Shown here piece after piece: positions 9,258-23,100 of a stretch of 64,000 bases of DNA. The notes under the pieces were generated by a model. The model did not search any database and had not been told where the DNA came from. It was given only the letters and a program-made list of their open reading frames with translations. The stretch comes from Hevea brasiliensis (lineage: Eukaryota > Streptophyta > Magnoliopsida > Malpighiales > Euphorbiaceae), in assembly GCF_030052815.1 (NCBI RefSeq), contig NC_079505.1, positions 15,900,199-15,964,198 of the forward strand. Reading direction: 5' to 3'. Both the position numbers and the translations under genes were made by a program. Position 1 is the first letter of the stretch. The number at the start of each line of letters is the position of its first letter.

Positions 9258-12200
9258 TGTAACACCCCTATTTGCATAGTCTGGTATATTTCACTATTCC
9301 GATGACCGATATCGGTCCGGATAATTAAGGGGATTAGAACCACATCTAAGACAACTAGATAAGCCCTGAACACAAATAATTAGTAATTATCAATTAGTTA
9401 AGTATAAATAAGAAAAACAGAACATAAGAAGTTAAATGAGTCGAGAGTCACAGCGATGGGTGACCTCCTCGGGAAGGACTGCGAGGTCGATTTAAACTCA
9501 AATTTCGAACCATAAAATGTGACGCCGCGATCCTTAGGACCATTGCGAACACAGTGGAAAAGAGAAAATCACGAAAAAGAATTATTAAGCAGGTCAAATA
9601 ATTAGGTCGAGATCAGAAAGAAATATCAAATAACATGTACGGATTGAACGTGAGGGCAATTTGGTCAATTTACCCCTAAAGCTGACTCCTGACCCAACTG
9701 TCCAATAAAATTTGAGAAATGAAAATTTTGAAATATAAAATTTAATTAAAGAAGTATGGAAAAACAAGAGAAAAAGAAAAGAAAAGAAAATAAAGTAATG
9801 ACCTCATCAAGATGACATCATGCATGACTTCATATTTAATTTTAATTTAATTATTTAATTTGACTAAGTCAAATTAAGAGATAAATACACAAAAAGAAAA
9901 GAAAAAAAAATTGGTCATCTTCCATTTTTTTTACTTTCCCGTCCACACACTCCTCTCTCTCTCTCAAAGCTCTCTCACCCTTAAAACTCCATTAAAGCTC
10001 ATTTTGAGCTTGATCAAACCCTAAATCCCACCATAGAAAATTGTCTTACCATGGTTAAAGTTTGTTTGGGAAACTAAAAAAGAAGATTCAAGGGAAAGAA
10101 AGAAGGAGAAAATTAAGAAAAGGGAGATTGAAAATTCTGCATTCAAGGTTAGTAGCTAAACTTGGAAATTATAGTTTAATTATTGTATTTATAGCTTAAT
10201 GAACTTAGAAATTAACATTTAATGAAATGAAAACAACTTTAGAGGACTACGTATGGATTTTAGCCAGCTAGGGTTTAGGTTTCAGGATGGAAGATTTTGA
10301 TGTAAATTATGAATTAGTTAAGTGTGAATGAGTGTATAAATATCAAATATGCATTTAGAATTCAACAAATGAATTAAACATGGAAATTAGGGTTTGAACC
10401 TAGGGTTTTGGAAGACAAAATTTTAAGAGTTGGTCAAATGGTGTGTTTGATCTTGTTTGAGCTGAAAAATGGTCATTTGTAACCAATTGAGGTATGTTGG
10501 AAGTATTAGAATTAGGTTTAAATTCGGATTGGATATGGCCATTCTACATGCAGTATTTCCAAGGTCCCTTTCAAGGACCAAAACTGAAAATTTACCAATC
10601 CAACTGATGTGAGGCCAATTGAGAATGAAACTAGACACAAAATGGCACATTTTTTATTTAGGAATCATGCCCAGAAAGTGACCATAGCATAGTGAACAAA
10701 TTGACCAAATCCGGATTAGGCAATCTGACCTGTACAAAAATGACCAAATGAACAGTGTTTGTTCATTTGGCCATAACAGGCTAGATAGGTCTAAATGACC
10801 TGAAATTTTACCAGCAGAAAGCTGAGATATAGACCTAAAACTTTCATGAAAAACACAAACTCAAATTATGCCCTTAACCAAGTCATTTAGCCACCCAAAG
10901 TTAGTGACCTAAAACTGCCAGAACCAGTTTTGGTGCCCAGAAATCTGGGTTAGGCCAATCTGGCCAGCCATGTTCAAATGGCTATAACTTGAGATACAAA
11001 ACTCCAATTGGAGTGATTCAAAAATGAGAATAAAGTTGAGACAATAAGGAACAATTTCTATGAAGAAAACTTGGCCAAATTCTATCAGCAACATGACCAA
11101 TGGAACAGTGCAAAATAGGTCACCAAAACTGAAAATTTGAAAGTTTGCCTAAAAGACTTAAGTTTTGAGAAAATGACCAAAACCAACAAGTTAGATAACC
11201 AAAATGTGATATGTGGGTGAAATTAGAATTCCCATACCTATTAAGCATTAGAAAGTCAACAAATTGACTTCAATAGTGTCATGAATAGTAACTCCGAAAT
11301 GAAAATTTCCAAAAACGTTAGTTTAAACATATCGGGGCTAGAATTAAGTATTTATAAATTAATTATTGGATTTATTATGAGATAAGATACTGAAACACTA
11401 TATATTGCGTGTTTCAGCTGAAAAAGACCTGGAAAAGGATAGGACAAACTGAGTCAAGGCCTAGAGGAGACTCACATCAGTTTGTGTACAAAAATTTATA
11501 AATTATAGTTTTCACAATGAAAATTGATTTGTTATACATTGTGAATGTGTTTTATTCATTATAAATTTTGAGAATGTTGTGTTGCCTATTTACAATGGAA
11601 ATTTGAAATGAAAATTATTTATTGATTTGTATGAAATATTTGAACAATATGGTTGTGAATTTGGTTATGGCCTTGGAAATTTTATTTGAGAATTTGTGTG
11701 TTGCCTACTTTAGAAATGGAGATTTGAAATGAAGTTTGTTTAATTGTTATATCAATTATAATTGAACATCATAGTTTTAAATTGTTTTGATTCACACTTG
11801 GCATGGCAGTCCCTTATTATGTTCCTCCTCCATTTATGGGGTGAGTTTGACTATATTCCTCCCTCTTTGGCTTTTCAGTCAGGAGGTGAGTTTGGATGAG
11901 TACTCATTAGCTAGCTAGCCACCTCCCTCATTGATTTCGATTAATGGGGTGAGTTTGCCTTGTCGTGGTGTACAACACGGCATGTTTGGAAATTTTGTGT
12001 CATGGCCTAAGTTGTGTTATTGATTGGCAACACTATGATTATTAAATTGTTTGATCAAATTTGTATTATATTAAGTTTTGAAATTTGTGAAATGTTTAAA
12101 ATGTGATTTTAAAAAAATTTGTGAAATGTGATTGTGAAATATTTGAACTATGAATTAATGATAAATGTTTTATATTTTGCATTTTATAAATTTTTATACT

Positions 12201-12905
12201 CAGCGATAGCTTTCTTTCTTTGTCATGAGATAGAGACAAGGAAAAAGTAGTAGAGTGAGCTCTTGATCTTTGGTACTACGGAAGCTTTTATGCGGGTATT
12301 TAGTTATACCCTTATAGTTTATTTTGAGGTAAATAGTTTAATATCATATATATATTAATGTAAAATTGAGCAGTTGTACAGTAAATTGTAATAATGTTAT
12401 TTTGGATTTTTCCTTATGTAAATTTTTGGAATGATGTATGTAATTTGTTTTAACTTGAATGAAAGTATTTTGTTTTTATTTGAATGAAATTATTTAATAT
12501 TATTTTGGATGTTATTTGAATTGGAAATTACTGATTTGAATTTTGGAATTTGAGAAATGATGTTGAGATTGGTTGTGATGGATCTTGATTTGATGAAGTT
12601 GATGAGATAAATCATTGGAAGTGTTTTTGAGTTTTGAAGAAGCTGTTTTCCCAAATCTGACGGCACTCTGCCAAAATTTTTATAAAATTTGCAGAAAAAT
12701 AAAATGGGACAAAAATCTTAACTAGTTTTCAAACTTCAATTAAATGTTTTATTTCCTAGCAAAATGCTCACCACTTGCAAAATGTAAGAAAATGGTTTTA
12801 AAATCCCTTGTAGTATATTTAATGGGTTCTGGTAGATGAATTACGGTAAATCATTAGATGTACTATGGGATCATGTTACATCTTACTAAGGGGTAGGGTG
12901 TGACA
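9258..12905 (+). repeat. Element B 3' LTR (full length)
   Basis: 3,648 bp, from tgtaacacccc to gtgtgaca. Contains a 5S-like motif at 9431-9490, a CT-rich tract near 9950-9966, blocks shared with LTRs A and C, and the ~1.04-kb segment (about 11806-12848) missing from the 5' LTR. Long LTRs of 3-4 kb are common in Tekay/Del chromoviruses. Confidence 0.9.
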
Positions 12906-13561
12906 GGACAAAATAGTAGTGAGAATATGAGAGGGATTTCTCGGACTCGGTCATTATCTTTGGAAGCCTACTTACCCTTTGTTAGAGGCAGATATAAATG
13001 CTTTGAGGTGGGTTAAGGCCTAGTTTGAGAATGCAAGTTGTGGGGTTGGACATCAGAACTTTTGAGTGATTTCACAAGCCCTAGAGTTAGAGAGAATTGA
13101 AATGGAAGGGCACCTAAAAAGGATTAGAGGAGAAAGAGAAGGGTGGAAAGGCTCTTGGTCAAGCTTACGATAGTGGATCAGAAAGAGGAAACACTTTGGA
13201 GGATCCAGTTCTGCAAGTGCAGTAGAGGTAGATCCTCGGGACGAAGCCACCCAAGTCTACCCAACAGACATCCAAGGAACCTTGTCGGTCACTTTGTGAT
13301 ACTGTGGAAAGGTGCATGTTGGAATATGCTACAAAGCCATAGAGGCATGTTATACCTATGGTGGCACTGGTCATTTTGCTAAGGATTATATGAGTGCCCA
13401 CCATTCTAGACCACCTACCACTTCAGAGGGATCAGCCCAAGTTTCAACCCCCAGAGGTTCACCATCAGTTGGCAGAGGTAGAGGCAGTAGTACACTTGGT
13501 AGCCAAAGTCTGATAAATCGATCGAGCCAAGTGGCGCACCAGCCATAGTGTACACTATGAG
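12906..13561 (+). pseudogene. Element A gag, 3' part
   Basis: Continues A's gag after element B: an EYERDFS-like region, LRMQVVGLD, then shifted frames. The region near 13312-13548 encodes a tail with a damaged zinc knuckle (CYTYGGTGHFAKDY: second and last Cys are both Tyr), then STPRGSPSVGRGRG. Several stops and frameshifts. It parallels 6930-7660 of element B. Confidence 0.75.
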
Positions 13562-14094
13562 GTAGAGAGAGGAGCGAGACATATGATATTGTAGCTGATA
13601 CATTCTCTATCTTTGAACAAGATGTGCTTGTGTTATTTGATCTCGGGTCTACTCATTCTTATGTTAGTGCCAGCTTCACTTGTTGTATTGCTGTTCCTTG
13701 TGTGAAAATGAATTTTGAGGTGCTAGTAACTAGTCTGTTAGGCCAGGAGGTCATGGTAAATAGGTTGTATAAGGATTGTCATTTGGTGATCCAAGGATGT
13801 ACCTTTCTGTCTGATCTGATTGAAATGCCCTTCAGAGATTATAACATTATCTTGGGCATGAATTGGTTAGCCAAGCATCATGTCATGATTAACTGAGTCA
13901 CTTTTGGCCTCCCTTAGTATGGTGATGTGGTAATACATGGGGAGAGGCAGTTATTGCCATCAAATCTCATTTCAGCTGCATTTGCTAGAATGATGATTCG
14001 AAAGGGGTGTGAAGCATATTTAGCCCACATGATAAACACCCAATTAGGCAGTCCAGCATTGAGGGATATTCTTGCTGTATGTGATTTTTGGGCG
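13562..14094 (+). pseudogene. Element A aspartic protease region
   Basis: The open stretch 13624-13896 encodes VLFDLGSTHSYVSASF, the retropepsin loop (family consensus D-S/T-G; here D-L-G, so the catalytic loop is altered). It is followed by the usual 'DCHLVIQGC...DLIEMPFRDYNIILGMNWL' segment. After a stop it continues to the ...LRDILAVCDF linker that normally leads into FPEELPGLPP of reverse transcriptase. It is cut there by solo LTR C. Confidence 0.78.
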
Positions 14095-14099
14095 TGTTT

Positions 14100-16132
14100 T
14101 GTGACACCCCTTACCGTCTACTGATATCAGAGTAAGTTATGTCACACGAAGTACCGGAACACTCTATTTTATCGTAATTAATTTTTATTATAGTTTTGAA
14201 TATAACTTGTGAAATATAATTTATTTAAGTCATTTATTGAAATTATAATTTATTTGAGGTTTCGAAAATTTTATAGAAAATCCGTGATCTGGCTAAAAAT
14301 GGAGAAAGCAGTTCTTGAACTGTGAAAAACACTTCCAATATTCATATCAATCACTCTCAAACTCAATAATCATCAACAATGTCTCAATTATTTTCCAACA
14401 ACCTTTCCATTACTCAAACATTCATTTCTCATGGTATTCATACATAAGCAATAAATAAAAACTCAAAATTTTCTATTCATAACCACTATTTTCATTATTT
14501 ACATGAACATCAAAATACATTACATAAGTTTCATTTACACAAAGGAAAATAAAAGTTAGTTATAAAATACCAAAATGAAACCTAGTGTCCTACCAATGCA
14601 TTGTAGATGGTGAGGTGACACGGACACTATGCAGAGCTGCAGAAGGTCTCACCCAGTCTGTGGTCTACTGGGCTCTCGGTCAGTATCTCCAGAACCTAAG
14701 CGTGGCAAAAGCAACGCGCTAAGCAATAATGCTTAGTGGTGCCAATAATAAAATAAAAGGAAATAACAGAAAATAAATATGCATTGAATGTATCAATGTC
14801 TTACTTGTTTTGTACTTGTTATATTCATTATTTCGTTAAATTATCCACTTTCATTTTTGGTTTCCCAAGTAACCTATCTTTGGATGAATGGGTGGATAAG
14901 CGGGTAAGCGCCTTTGGGTATTAAGTACCTCGGGCCATCACACCATCGGTCACATATGTGTCTCGGTGTGCAACGAGCGACTAATAAGCTGTAATAACAT
15001 TAGGCACAAGGCCAAGTATCAACATAATGTCAGAATGGCTAAAAGCCATGAAATCACAGAATGGCATAATGCCATGTGCAGTACTGCTAACTGAACCCTA
15101 TTGGCATGCCAAACTATCCAAACCAATCTTGTTAGGTATACTAGGGCATTTGATACTTTTGAATTTTGTAATTTTTGAATTTCAAGCTTTGGTGTTACTA
15201 TTCACTTCATTAGTCAACAAAAATGTTGACTTTTGCATAGAAAATAGGTACATTGGTTTTAACACTCCCAACATACTACATTTTGCATTCACAACTTGTT
15301 GGCATTAATCACCAATACCATTTCTAAGCTTAAAACTAATGGAGCAGAATTTTCAGTTTTTATACCCTAACTTTACTGTTCCATTAGTTACTGTTGCAGT
15401 GGGAATTTGAGAAAATGATAAACATGAAAGTTGTTCCTTATTTTGTCTAGTTGAATTTCTTTTTTTGAATCACTCCATTTGGAGTTTTTTAGCTCAAGTT
15501 ATGGTCCAAAAACCACAACTGGCCGGATTGAAAAATTTCAGAACTGACCATATCTACAGTGTAGTGAACAGTGACTGCAACTGCCTTGTTGGATAGGTTC
15601 TGGTCATACTTTGGGGTAAGTTTCTTCATGAAAGTTGTTGGTCTATATCTTAATTTGTTGCTGTAAAAATTTCAGGTCAATTGGGCCATTCTACAATGAG
15701 TTATGGCCAAATGAACAATCACTGTTCATTTGGTCATTCTGCAGAATCTGGTTGCAGGACATCCGGATTGAGGCAAGTTTTTGGTCCACTTGCTTTGGTC
15801 TTTTGGGCATGGTTTCTTCACCAAAATTGTGCCATTATGTGTCTAGTTTCATTTCCAATTGGCCAAACACCAATTGACCCTACACAGCCCAAGTTATGGC
15901 TGTCCAAACAGGCTGGACTCATAGCCACCTCTTTGGTTTCATTAGGCGACATACCAAATCAGTTTGTAATGCTATAATTCACTCAAAGTTATGGTCAACT
16001 TACCTCAAATGGTCACTAATTGACCATTAAAATGTTCATTCACCATTACATAAGCAAAGTCCAAGTTTCTCTCCAAAACCCTAATTCCCCATGTCAATTC
16101 ACACCACACACCTTAGTTAAACACACTAATTC

Positions 16133-16171
<39 letters not shown>

Positions 16172-17214
16172 TTTAAACACCATCTCTAGTCCACTCTAAG
16201 CCCATAAAAACAATCAAAATCATCACCCCCAATAGGCTGCCGAAATTCTCCATTTACCCTAGCATCTTTAATTTTCTTCAATTCCACAATTTCCTAGCCT
16301 AACTTAATGTTTTAACATGAATATCCAAAGGAAGAAGGAGAAAAATGGCACTAACCTTGTTGGAGCTAACTCCCAAGCTTGTAAAAACTTTCTTTTTCTT
16401 CTTCTTTTTGCTGATTAGAGAGAGTTTAAGATGCAAGGAAGAGTTTTTGTGAAGTGCTTAAGTGGGTTTATGGTGAAACTTAGTGGAGTGTGAAGCTTGT
16501 TGAAGTGTTAATGGAGGTTTGGGTCAAGGGCATGAATTCGGCTGGTTTGAGGAAGAAGAAGGCAGATGGTGTTTTGATTTCTTTTGTCTCAATTATCTCT
16601 TTTTATTAGTTAATTAAGTGGTTGTTTAAATGTAATTGGTGGAAACTTTTAAATGACATCATAATGATGTCATAATTTGCATTATATTGTATTTTCTTTT
16701 CTTTTCTTTTCTACTAACTTTAAATTAATTTTTCATCAACATTAATTCATATTTTATGTCATAATAATTATTTACTCAACTGGACAAGTCGGCCAAAAAT
16801 CGCCTCTGAAGGCGAAATGACCAAAATGCCCTCCGTTTGGCTTAACGGGTCAAAATTGTCTGTACTGATTGAAAAATTTTTCTAAATATTTTCTTGGCAT
16901 TCTAATGCCATAGGAACCTCAATGACCCTTCTCTGGAGTCCTAAAAATTATTTTATAATTTTTCCCTGGGTCTAGGGCTCCTAGTTGCAAGAACCGCAAC
17001 TTCTCACTAGGTTACCCACCACTTGGGCACCGGCTCATTTAACTTGGTTGTATTTTATTTCTAAAATTTTTTCTAAATTTTTCTTATTAATATTTGAGTT
17101 AATTATGGTTCCTCACTTTAGTTTAAATATTTTTCCGGACGTTCTAGCTGTCCGGACCGACACTGGTCACCGGAACAGTAGAATGTACGAAGTTGCTACA
17201 GGGAGGGTGTTACA
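14100..17214 (-). mobile_element. Solo LTR C (reverse orientation)
   Basis: Bounded by tgtgacacccc on the left and gggagggtgttaca on the right, which on the minus strand is an LTR of 3,115 bp starting tgtaacaccctccc. Flanked by a perfect 5-bp duplication, tgttt (14095-14099 and 17215-17219). No internal retroviral region is present, so it is a solo LTR left by recombination between two LTRs. Short blocks (for example the complement of cataacttgagc...ccaaatggagtga near 15465-15510) mark it as a relative of LTRs A and B. It carries a (TA)n run at 16134-16163. Confidence 0.88.
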
Positions 17215-17219
17215 TGTTT

Positions 17220-18150
17220 CCTGAAGAATTACCAGGGTTACCTCCGGAAAGAGAAGTGCACTTTGAAATAGAGGTTATGCATGGTGTGGACCCAATCTCT
17301 ATTACACCTTATAGAATGGCTTTCTGAGTTAAAAGAGTTGAAGGTGCGATTGCAATAATTGCTTGACAAGGTCTTCATACGCCCTAGTGTGTCACCTTGG
17401 GGAGCACGGTGTTGTTTGTTAAAAGAAAGATGATACTATCTATACGTGTATCGATTCTGACACAGTTGAATAAGGTGACTATAACGAATAGATATCCATT
17501 GCCTCGCATAAATGATCTGTTTGATCGGTTGAAGAATCTGTTGTATTCTCAAAAATTGACTTGAGATCGAGTTATTATCAGTTGAAGGTGCAAGAGCAGA
17601 GCATTCCTAAAACTTCTTTTAGAACTCGATATGGCCACTATGAGTTTCTAATTATGCCATTCGGGTTAACTAATGCTCCAGCTGCTTTTATGGACCTGAT
17701 GAACACTATCTTTAGGCCATATTTAGATCAGTTTATTATAGTATTCATCGATGACATTTTGATGTATTCGAAAAGTGCAGAGGAGCATGATTGGCACCTG
17801 AGGATTATGCTACAGATCCTAAGGGAGAACAGCTGTATGCTAAGTTATCGAAGTGTGAATTTTGGCTGAGAGAAATTGCTTTCTTGGGGCATATTGTATC
17901 AGCTGAAGGCATTAAGGTAGACCCCAGTAAGGTAGAAGCTATCCTTAATTAGAAACCACCCAGAAATGTTACAGAAGTTCATAGTTTTCTGGGTTTAGCT
18001 GGTTACTACCGCCGTTTTATAAAGGGATTCTCCATGTTAGCATCTCCACTGACCAATCTGCTTCGGAATGATGTAAAATTTCAGTGGACTGATAAATGCC
18101 AGCAGAGCTTTAATGAGTTGAAAAAATGTTTAACTAAGCTCCAGTCTTAA
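17220..18150 (+). pseudogene. Element A reverse transcriptase
   Basis: Begins with FPEELPGLPPEREVHFEIEV straight after the solo LTR. After a damaged N-terminal part comes an open core at 17561-17869: [20 protein letters not shown], then [17 protein letters not shown], then the catalytic [11 protein letters not shown] (the F-I-D-D form of the Y-x-D-D box). It continues as [20 protein letters not shown] and [16 protein letters not shown]. Stops at several points show it is dead. Confidence 0.88.
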
Positions 18151-18530
18151 CTTTACCTACACCTGGTAAAGAATATACCATTTACAGTGATGCTTCACAC
18201 AATGGACCAGGCTGTGTACTGATGCAAGACCAAAATGTCATTACTTATGCATCTCATTAGCTGAAAACCCATGAGAGAAACTATCCTACACATGACTTGG
18301 AGCTTGCTGCCATTGTATTTGCTCTGAAGATCTGGAGACACTATTTGTATAGGGAGAAATGTTATATCTACATAGATCACAAGAGCTTGAAGTATTTGAG
18401 CACACAAAAAGAGTTGAATTTGAGGCAGAGGAGATGGTTGGAACTAATTAAAGACTATGATTGCTTAATGGATTATCAGCCAGGGAAAGCAAATGTAGTA
18501 GTTGATGCCTTAAGTCACAAGACTGTGGCT
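18151..18530 (+). pseudogene. Element A RNase H
   Basis: YTIYSDASHNGPGCVLMQ carries the first catalytic Asp. It continues as [39 protein letters not shown] and [20 protein letters not shown], ending in the usual [10 protein letters not shown]. One in-frame stop lies near 18259-18261. RNase H removes the RNA strand from the RNA:DNA hybrid during reverse transcription. Confidence 0.88.
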
Positions 18531-18686
18531 AGTTTAAGGATTTCTCCTTTGTCCATGGTACTCAAGTTGAGGGCACTGCATGCTAATTTGGAGATTGATG
18601 ATAAGGGACAGATGATAACTACTTGGCAAGTAAAGCCATTGCTAATAGATCAGATAAAAACGGCAGCACTGAATGATTAAAAGTAT

Positions 18687-20077
18687 GTGAAATTGATGGA
18701 AGAAGCAAGGGATGGCAAAAAACCTAGATTTTTAGTGAATGATGATGGCTTATTGTTACACCAGGGCAGAGTGTGCATCCCAAATGATACGAAATTGAGA
18801 CAAATCATTATGAAGGAAGCACATGACTCTCCTTTTGCTATGTACCCTGGTGGGACTAAAATGTATAGATCGGTCAAAGAGCACTATTGGTGGATGAATA
18901 TGAAGAGAGATATAGTTGAGTATGTATCCAAATGCCTGACTTGTCAGCAAGTGAAGGCCGAACACCAAGTGCCAGCTGGTTTGTTACAGCCATTGCCAAT
19001 TCCCAAGTGGAAATGGGAACGAATCACGATGGATTTTGTTATAGAACTTCCTAAAACACAGAAGAACCATGATGCAGTATAGGTCATTGTGGATAGATTG
19101 ATCAAGTCTACTCACTTTTTGCTAGTGAAGATAGATTATAGCACAGACAGTTGGTTAAAGCGTACTTTGATGAGATTGTGAGACTTCATGGAGTGCCAGT
19201 ATCGATTGTGTCAGACAAAGATCCAAGGTTCACTTCTAGATTCTAGGGTACTCTGCAAAAAGCCCTGGGAACTAGATTGAACTTTAGTACTGCATTCCAT
19301 CCACAGACAGATAGCCAGTCTGAGAGGGTAATTTAAATCTTAGAGGATATGCTACGGGCTTGTGTGATTGAATTTGAAGGTAGTTGGGATACACACTTGC
19401 CTTTGATTGAATTTGCTTACAATAATAGTTATCAATCAAGCATTGGGATGCCTCCATGTGAAGCTTTGTATGGTAGGAAGTGTAGAACTCCTTTGTGTTG
19501 GGATGAAGTGGGTGAAAGAAAACTGATTGGCCCAGAAATTGTTCAATAGAAAAAGGAGAAGATTAAGCTTATCAGAGATAGACTCAAGGCTACATTAGAC
19601 CATTAGAAGTCCTATATTGATTTGAAAAGAAGAGATATTGAGTATGCAGTGGGTGACAAGGTATTCCTCAAGGTTTCTCCTTGGAAGAAAATTATGAGGT
19701 TTGGCAGAAAGGGGAAACTGAGTCCTCGCTTTATCGGGCCATATGAGGTTACGGAAAGAGTAGGTCCTTTGGCATATAGATTGGCACTACCTCGAGCTAG
19801 AAAGGATACACAATGTCTTCCATGTTTCTATGTTGAGGAGTGCAGATCAGACCCCTCTCATGTTCTACTAGTAGAAGAAATTGAAGTAAATCTAGACCTC
19901 ACTTATGAAGAAGAGTCCATAGAAATTCTAGCACATGAGGTGAAACAGCTGAGGAACAAGCAGATACCTCTAGTAAAAGTATTGTGGAACCATCATTCAG
20001 GCCAGGAAGCTACTTGGGAGCACGAGGAGGATATGAGAAGACAACATCATGACTATTCGGAGATTAAAACCAAGTAA
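18687..20077 (+). pseudogene. Element A integrase with C-terminal chromodomain-like tail
   Basis: Order of parts: an HHCC zinc-binding module (KEAHDSPFAMYPGG, then KEHYWW, then SKCLTCQQVK; 18820-18960), the D-D-E core (ITMDFVIELP near 19024; [10 protein letters not shown] near 19210; the E in the [11 protein letters not shown] region), and a GKLSPRFIGPYEVTERVGPL module near 19710. It ends with EILAHEVKQLRNKQIPLVKV and LWNHHSGQEATWEHEEDM, the chromodomain-like tail seen in Tekay/Del chromoviruses. In-frame stops near 19080, 19334, 19547 and 19603 and a small frameshift near 19140 inactivate it. Confidence 0.85.
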
Positions 20078-20084
20078 AATTTGG

Positions 20085-20110
20085 GACGGAATTTATTTAA
20101 GGGGGAGAAT
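20085..20110 (+). other. Polypurine tract of element A
   Basis: A tract ending aagggggagaat precedes the 3' LTR start at 20111, matching the position and form of the element B tract. Confidence 0.75.
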
Positions 20111-23100
20111 TGTAACACCCTCATACTAAGTAGTCTATGCATTCTCTTATTAGGTGACTAGTGTCAGTTCGGACAGTCAGGATGTTTAGAACTATATTTA
20201 TGCCATCTAGAAAAGTCATAAATAAAAATTAATAGAAATTATATGAAGGTGAAATAGAGATAAGAAAAATAAAGCATAATCAGTTAAATGAGCCGAGGTC
20301 CCAGCAATGGGTGACTGAACCGGGAAGTGACTGCAATCTCAATTGCTACCCTAAATTCGTGTGGGACCCTGTGACACCCCAGGCCTAAGGATAATTGTGA
20401 AAGCTAATGGTAATGTGAAAACTACAGAAAAGAATATAGAACAAGCTCAAATAATTGAATCAGAGTTCAGGAAGTAACTCAGTATTACTAGAAAAATTGA
20501 TCAGACTAATAAGGGGCAATATGGTCAATTCACCCTTAGAGGTGACTCTTGGTCTAAATGTCCATTAAAATATAGGAAATTAAAATTATGAAAAATAGAT
20601 TTAAATTAAAGAGGCGTATGGAAGGAAAGAATGAAGAAAAAGAAAAGAAATTTAAATAAAGTGAATTATGACATCATCCCTAACTAAGCATGACATAATA
20701 AAAACTTATAATTTAAATTTTTGAAATAATGGGATAATTGTTAACATAAGAGACCAATTAAAAAAAAAAAAGATGAAAAATCACTTTCTTCTTCATGTGC
20801 CGTCCCTCTCTCTCTTCTCTCTCTCTTTTTTCCTTTTCTTTCCACCATTGAAGACAACTTTGAGCTTTTATAACCCTAAATTTAGCCGCAAATTTCATAG
20901 CTCCCTTAATTAAAACTTGCTTTTGGGTCTTGATTAGAAGATTAGGAGCCAAAGTAGCTAGGAAAATTAAGGAGCTTAGAAGACTTGACATTGATCAAGT
21001 TGAGGTAAGTCTCTCTTTTAGCTTAAATTGGTTTATACTTATAGAACTAATGTTGAACAAGTGAGAATTTCTTGGAAAAGTGAAAAATTATGCATGAATA
21101 AGGGTGTAGGAATTTTAGCCAACTTTGAATAGGTTAGGGTTTGTTGTGTTTTGATGAAATTGAATGTGAAACTAAGCTTAGATAATGATAATTACATGAT
21201 ATATGTATTAGAATTTGTGTGAGTGGCATGAAATTGAGAAGACAAGAATTAGGGTTTTAGGTGGAAATTAGGGTTTTGAGGATTTTCGACCACTTGGTAT
21301 TTGTGATGCTCAATTATGGTCATTTAGGGTGCTTATAAGTGCAATTTGATGAATGAAATTGAAATGAGTTGTGAATGTGGAATGGCTGAATTCTGGACAG
21401 CCTGACCTTTGTCCATTTAAGAGGTTATAAGTTGAATTGTATGACTCTAATTGGTGTGAGGCCAATTGGAGATAAAAACTAGGGTCATAATGCTACATTT
21501 GTTATAAAGAAACCTTGCCTAAAAATTGACTATAAGTTGGTCTAAAATTTGGTTGAATCCGGAATTGGTGCCCTGATTTTGGGTAGAATTGACTAAATGA
21601 ATAGTATATGTTCAAATAGTCATAACTTTGTGTAGAGAGGTCCAAATGACGTGCTTTTTAAACCATTGGAAATCTTAGATATAGTAGAACAACTTTCAGG
21701 AAGAACACAAACTCAAATTCTGACCATAACATATTCAAATTGCTAACCAAAGTTAGCTCACCAAAACTGCCAGAAATCTAATTTGCCCAAAAAATATGGA
21801 AATGACCAATCCGGCCAGTTATGGTAAAAATGCCATAACTTGAGCTACAAAACTCCAAATGGAGTGATTCAAAAAGAGAATTAAACTAGATACATTAAGG
21901 AACAACTTTGATGAAGAAAGTTTAGTCAAATTTTCACTGTAGATTAGTCCAATGGAACAGTAAATATTGATGACCAAATCTGAAATTTTGGGATTAATTC
22001 TAATAGGTTTTGAATTGCAATTGGCAACCAATGCCAACAAATTTGTGACTCAAAATGTGGTATGACCATGTGTTTAGAAATGGTATACCTATTAATTATA
22101 AAAAAAGTCAACATTTTACATGAATAGCCAAGTGAATAGTAACCATAAAAACACCAAATGTAAAGAACTCAACCCTTAGGAGAAATTATGAGTAAAAAAT
22201 TAAGTAGGCAAAAATTCAATTGTTGGATTTATTAGTAGAAGTGATTTGAATGGGTATTGAAACACTTTCAACTTATGTATTTCAGTTGAAAAGGAACCCT
22301 CCAAGGAAGGAGGAAGAGGGGACTAAGTCAAGGCAAACATAAGAGGTTTGTGCACAATAATTTTAATTCTTTGTTTTCTACTTGAAAATTCATTTGAATA
22401 AATGTTATGAATAAATTGTGATTATTTTGGCTTTGAAAATGTTATTTGAAAAATAGTGTGTTGCCCACTCTATAAATGAAAAATTGGAATAAAATATGAT
22501 TTATGAACTGTATGAAATATTTGAATAAAATGGTTTGTATTGGATTTTAAATTCACACTTGGCATGGCAAATCTATTGTGTTCCTCCTCCATCTATGGAG
22601 TTGATATTGATTTTATTCTTCCCTCTCTGGCTTATCAGTTTGAGGTTGAGATTGAATGATTACTCATATAGCTAGCTAGCCACCTCCCTCATTAATTTCA
22701 GTTAGTAAGGTTATAGATTGCTTTGTCATGGTGTACAACACGGCATTGATCGTGAAATTTTGTGTCATGACCTAAGTTGTGTATTTATTGGTAACACTAT
22801 TGTTTATCATTTGTTTTGATAAATTATTGTGAAAAATCTTGACTTCAACTTGAAAACTATGGTTGTGAAAATTTTTAAATTTCTATTATTAATGAATGAT
22901 TATATTTTTTTTATGACTTTTAAATTTATTATTGTGCACCATTGAGTAAAATTTATTCAGCGATAGCTTTCTTCTTTGTCATGAGATAGAGAGAAGGATA
23001 AAACAGCAGAGTGAGCTGCTATAGCTGCATGAAACATATTTTGGGATCTTTTACGAGTATAATATTTATACCCTTGTACATTTCTTTTTGATGTAAAATA

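Larger units (their letters stand above)
3634..12905 (+). mobile_element. Element B: Ty3/gypsy LTR element inserted in element A gag
   Basis: A 9.27-kb element with LTRs 3634-6210 and 9258-12905, both starting tgtaacacccc and ending gtgtgaca. It has a primer binding site at 6218 and a polypurine tract just before the 3' LTR. It is flanked by a perfect 5-bp target duplication, ggaca (3629-3633 and 12906-12910). Removing the element rejoins A's gag at the QGD(R)TIAEY motif. The interior has a recognisable gag but no intact pol, so B is a non-autonomous copy that presumably used enzymes from relatives. Confidence 0.9.

Noticed and set aside
15027..15977. Open frames of 80-98 residues on the plus strand
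   Set aside because: They lie in the reversed solo LTR C, overlap each other in different frames and have no recognisable domain.
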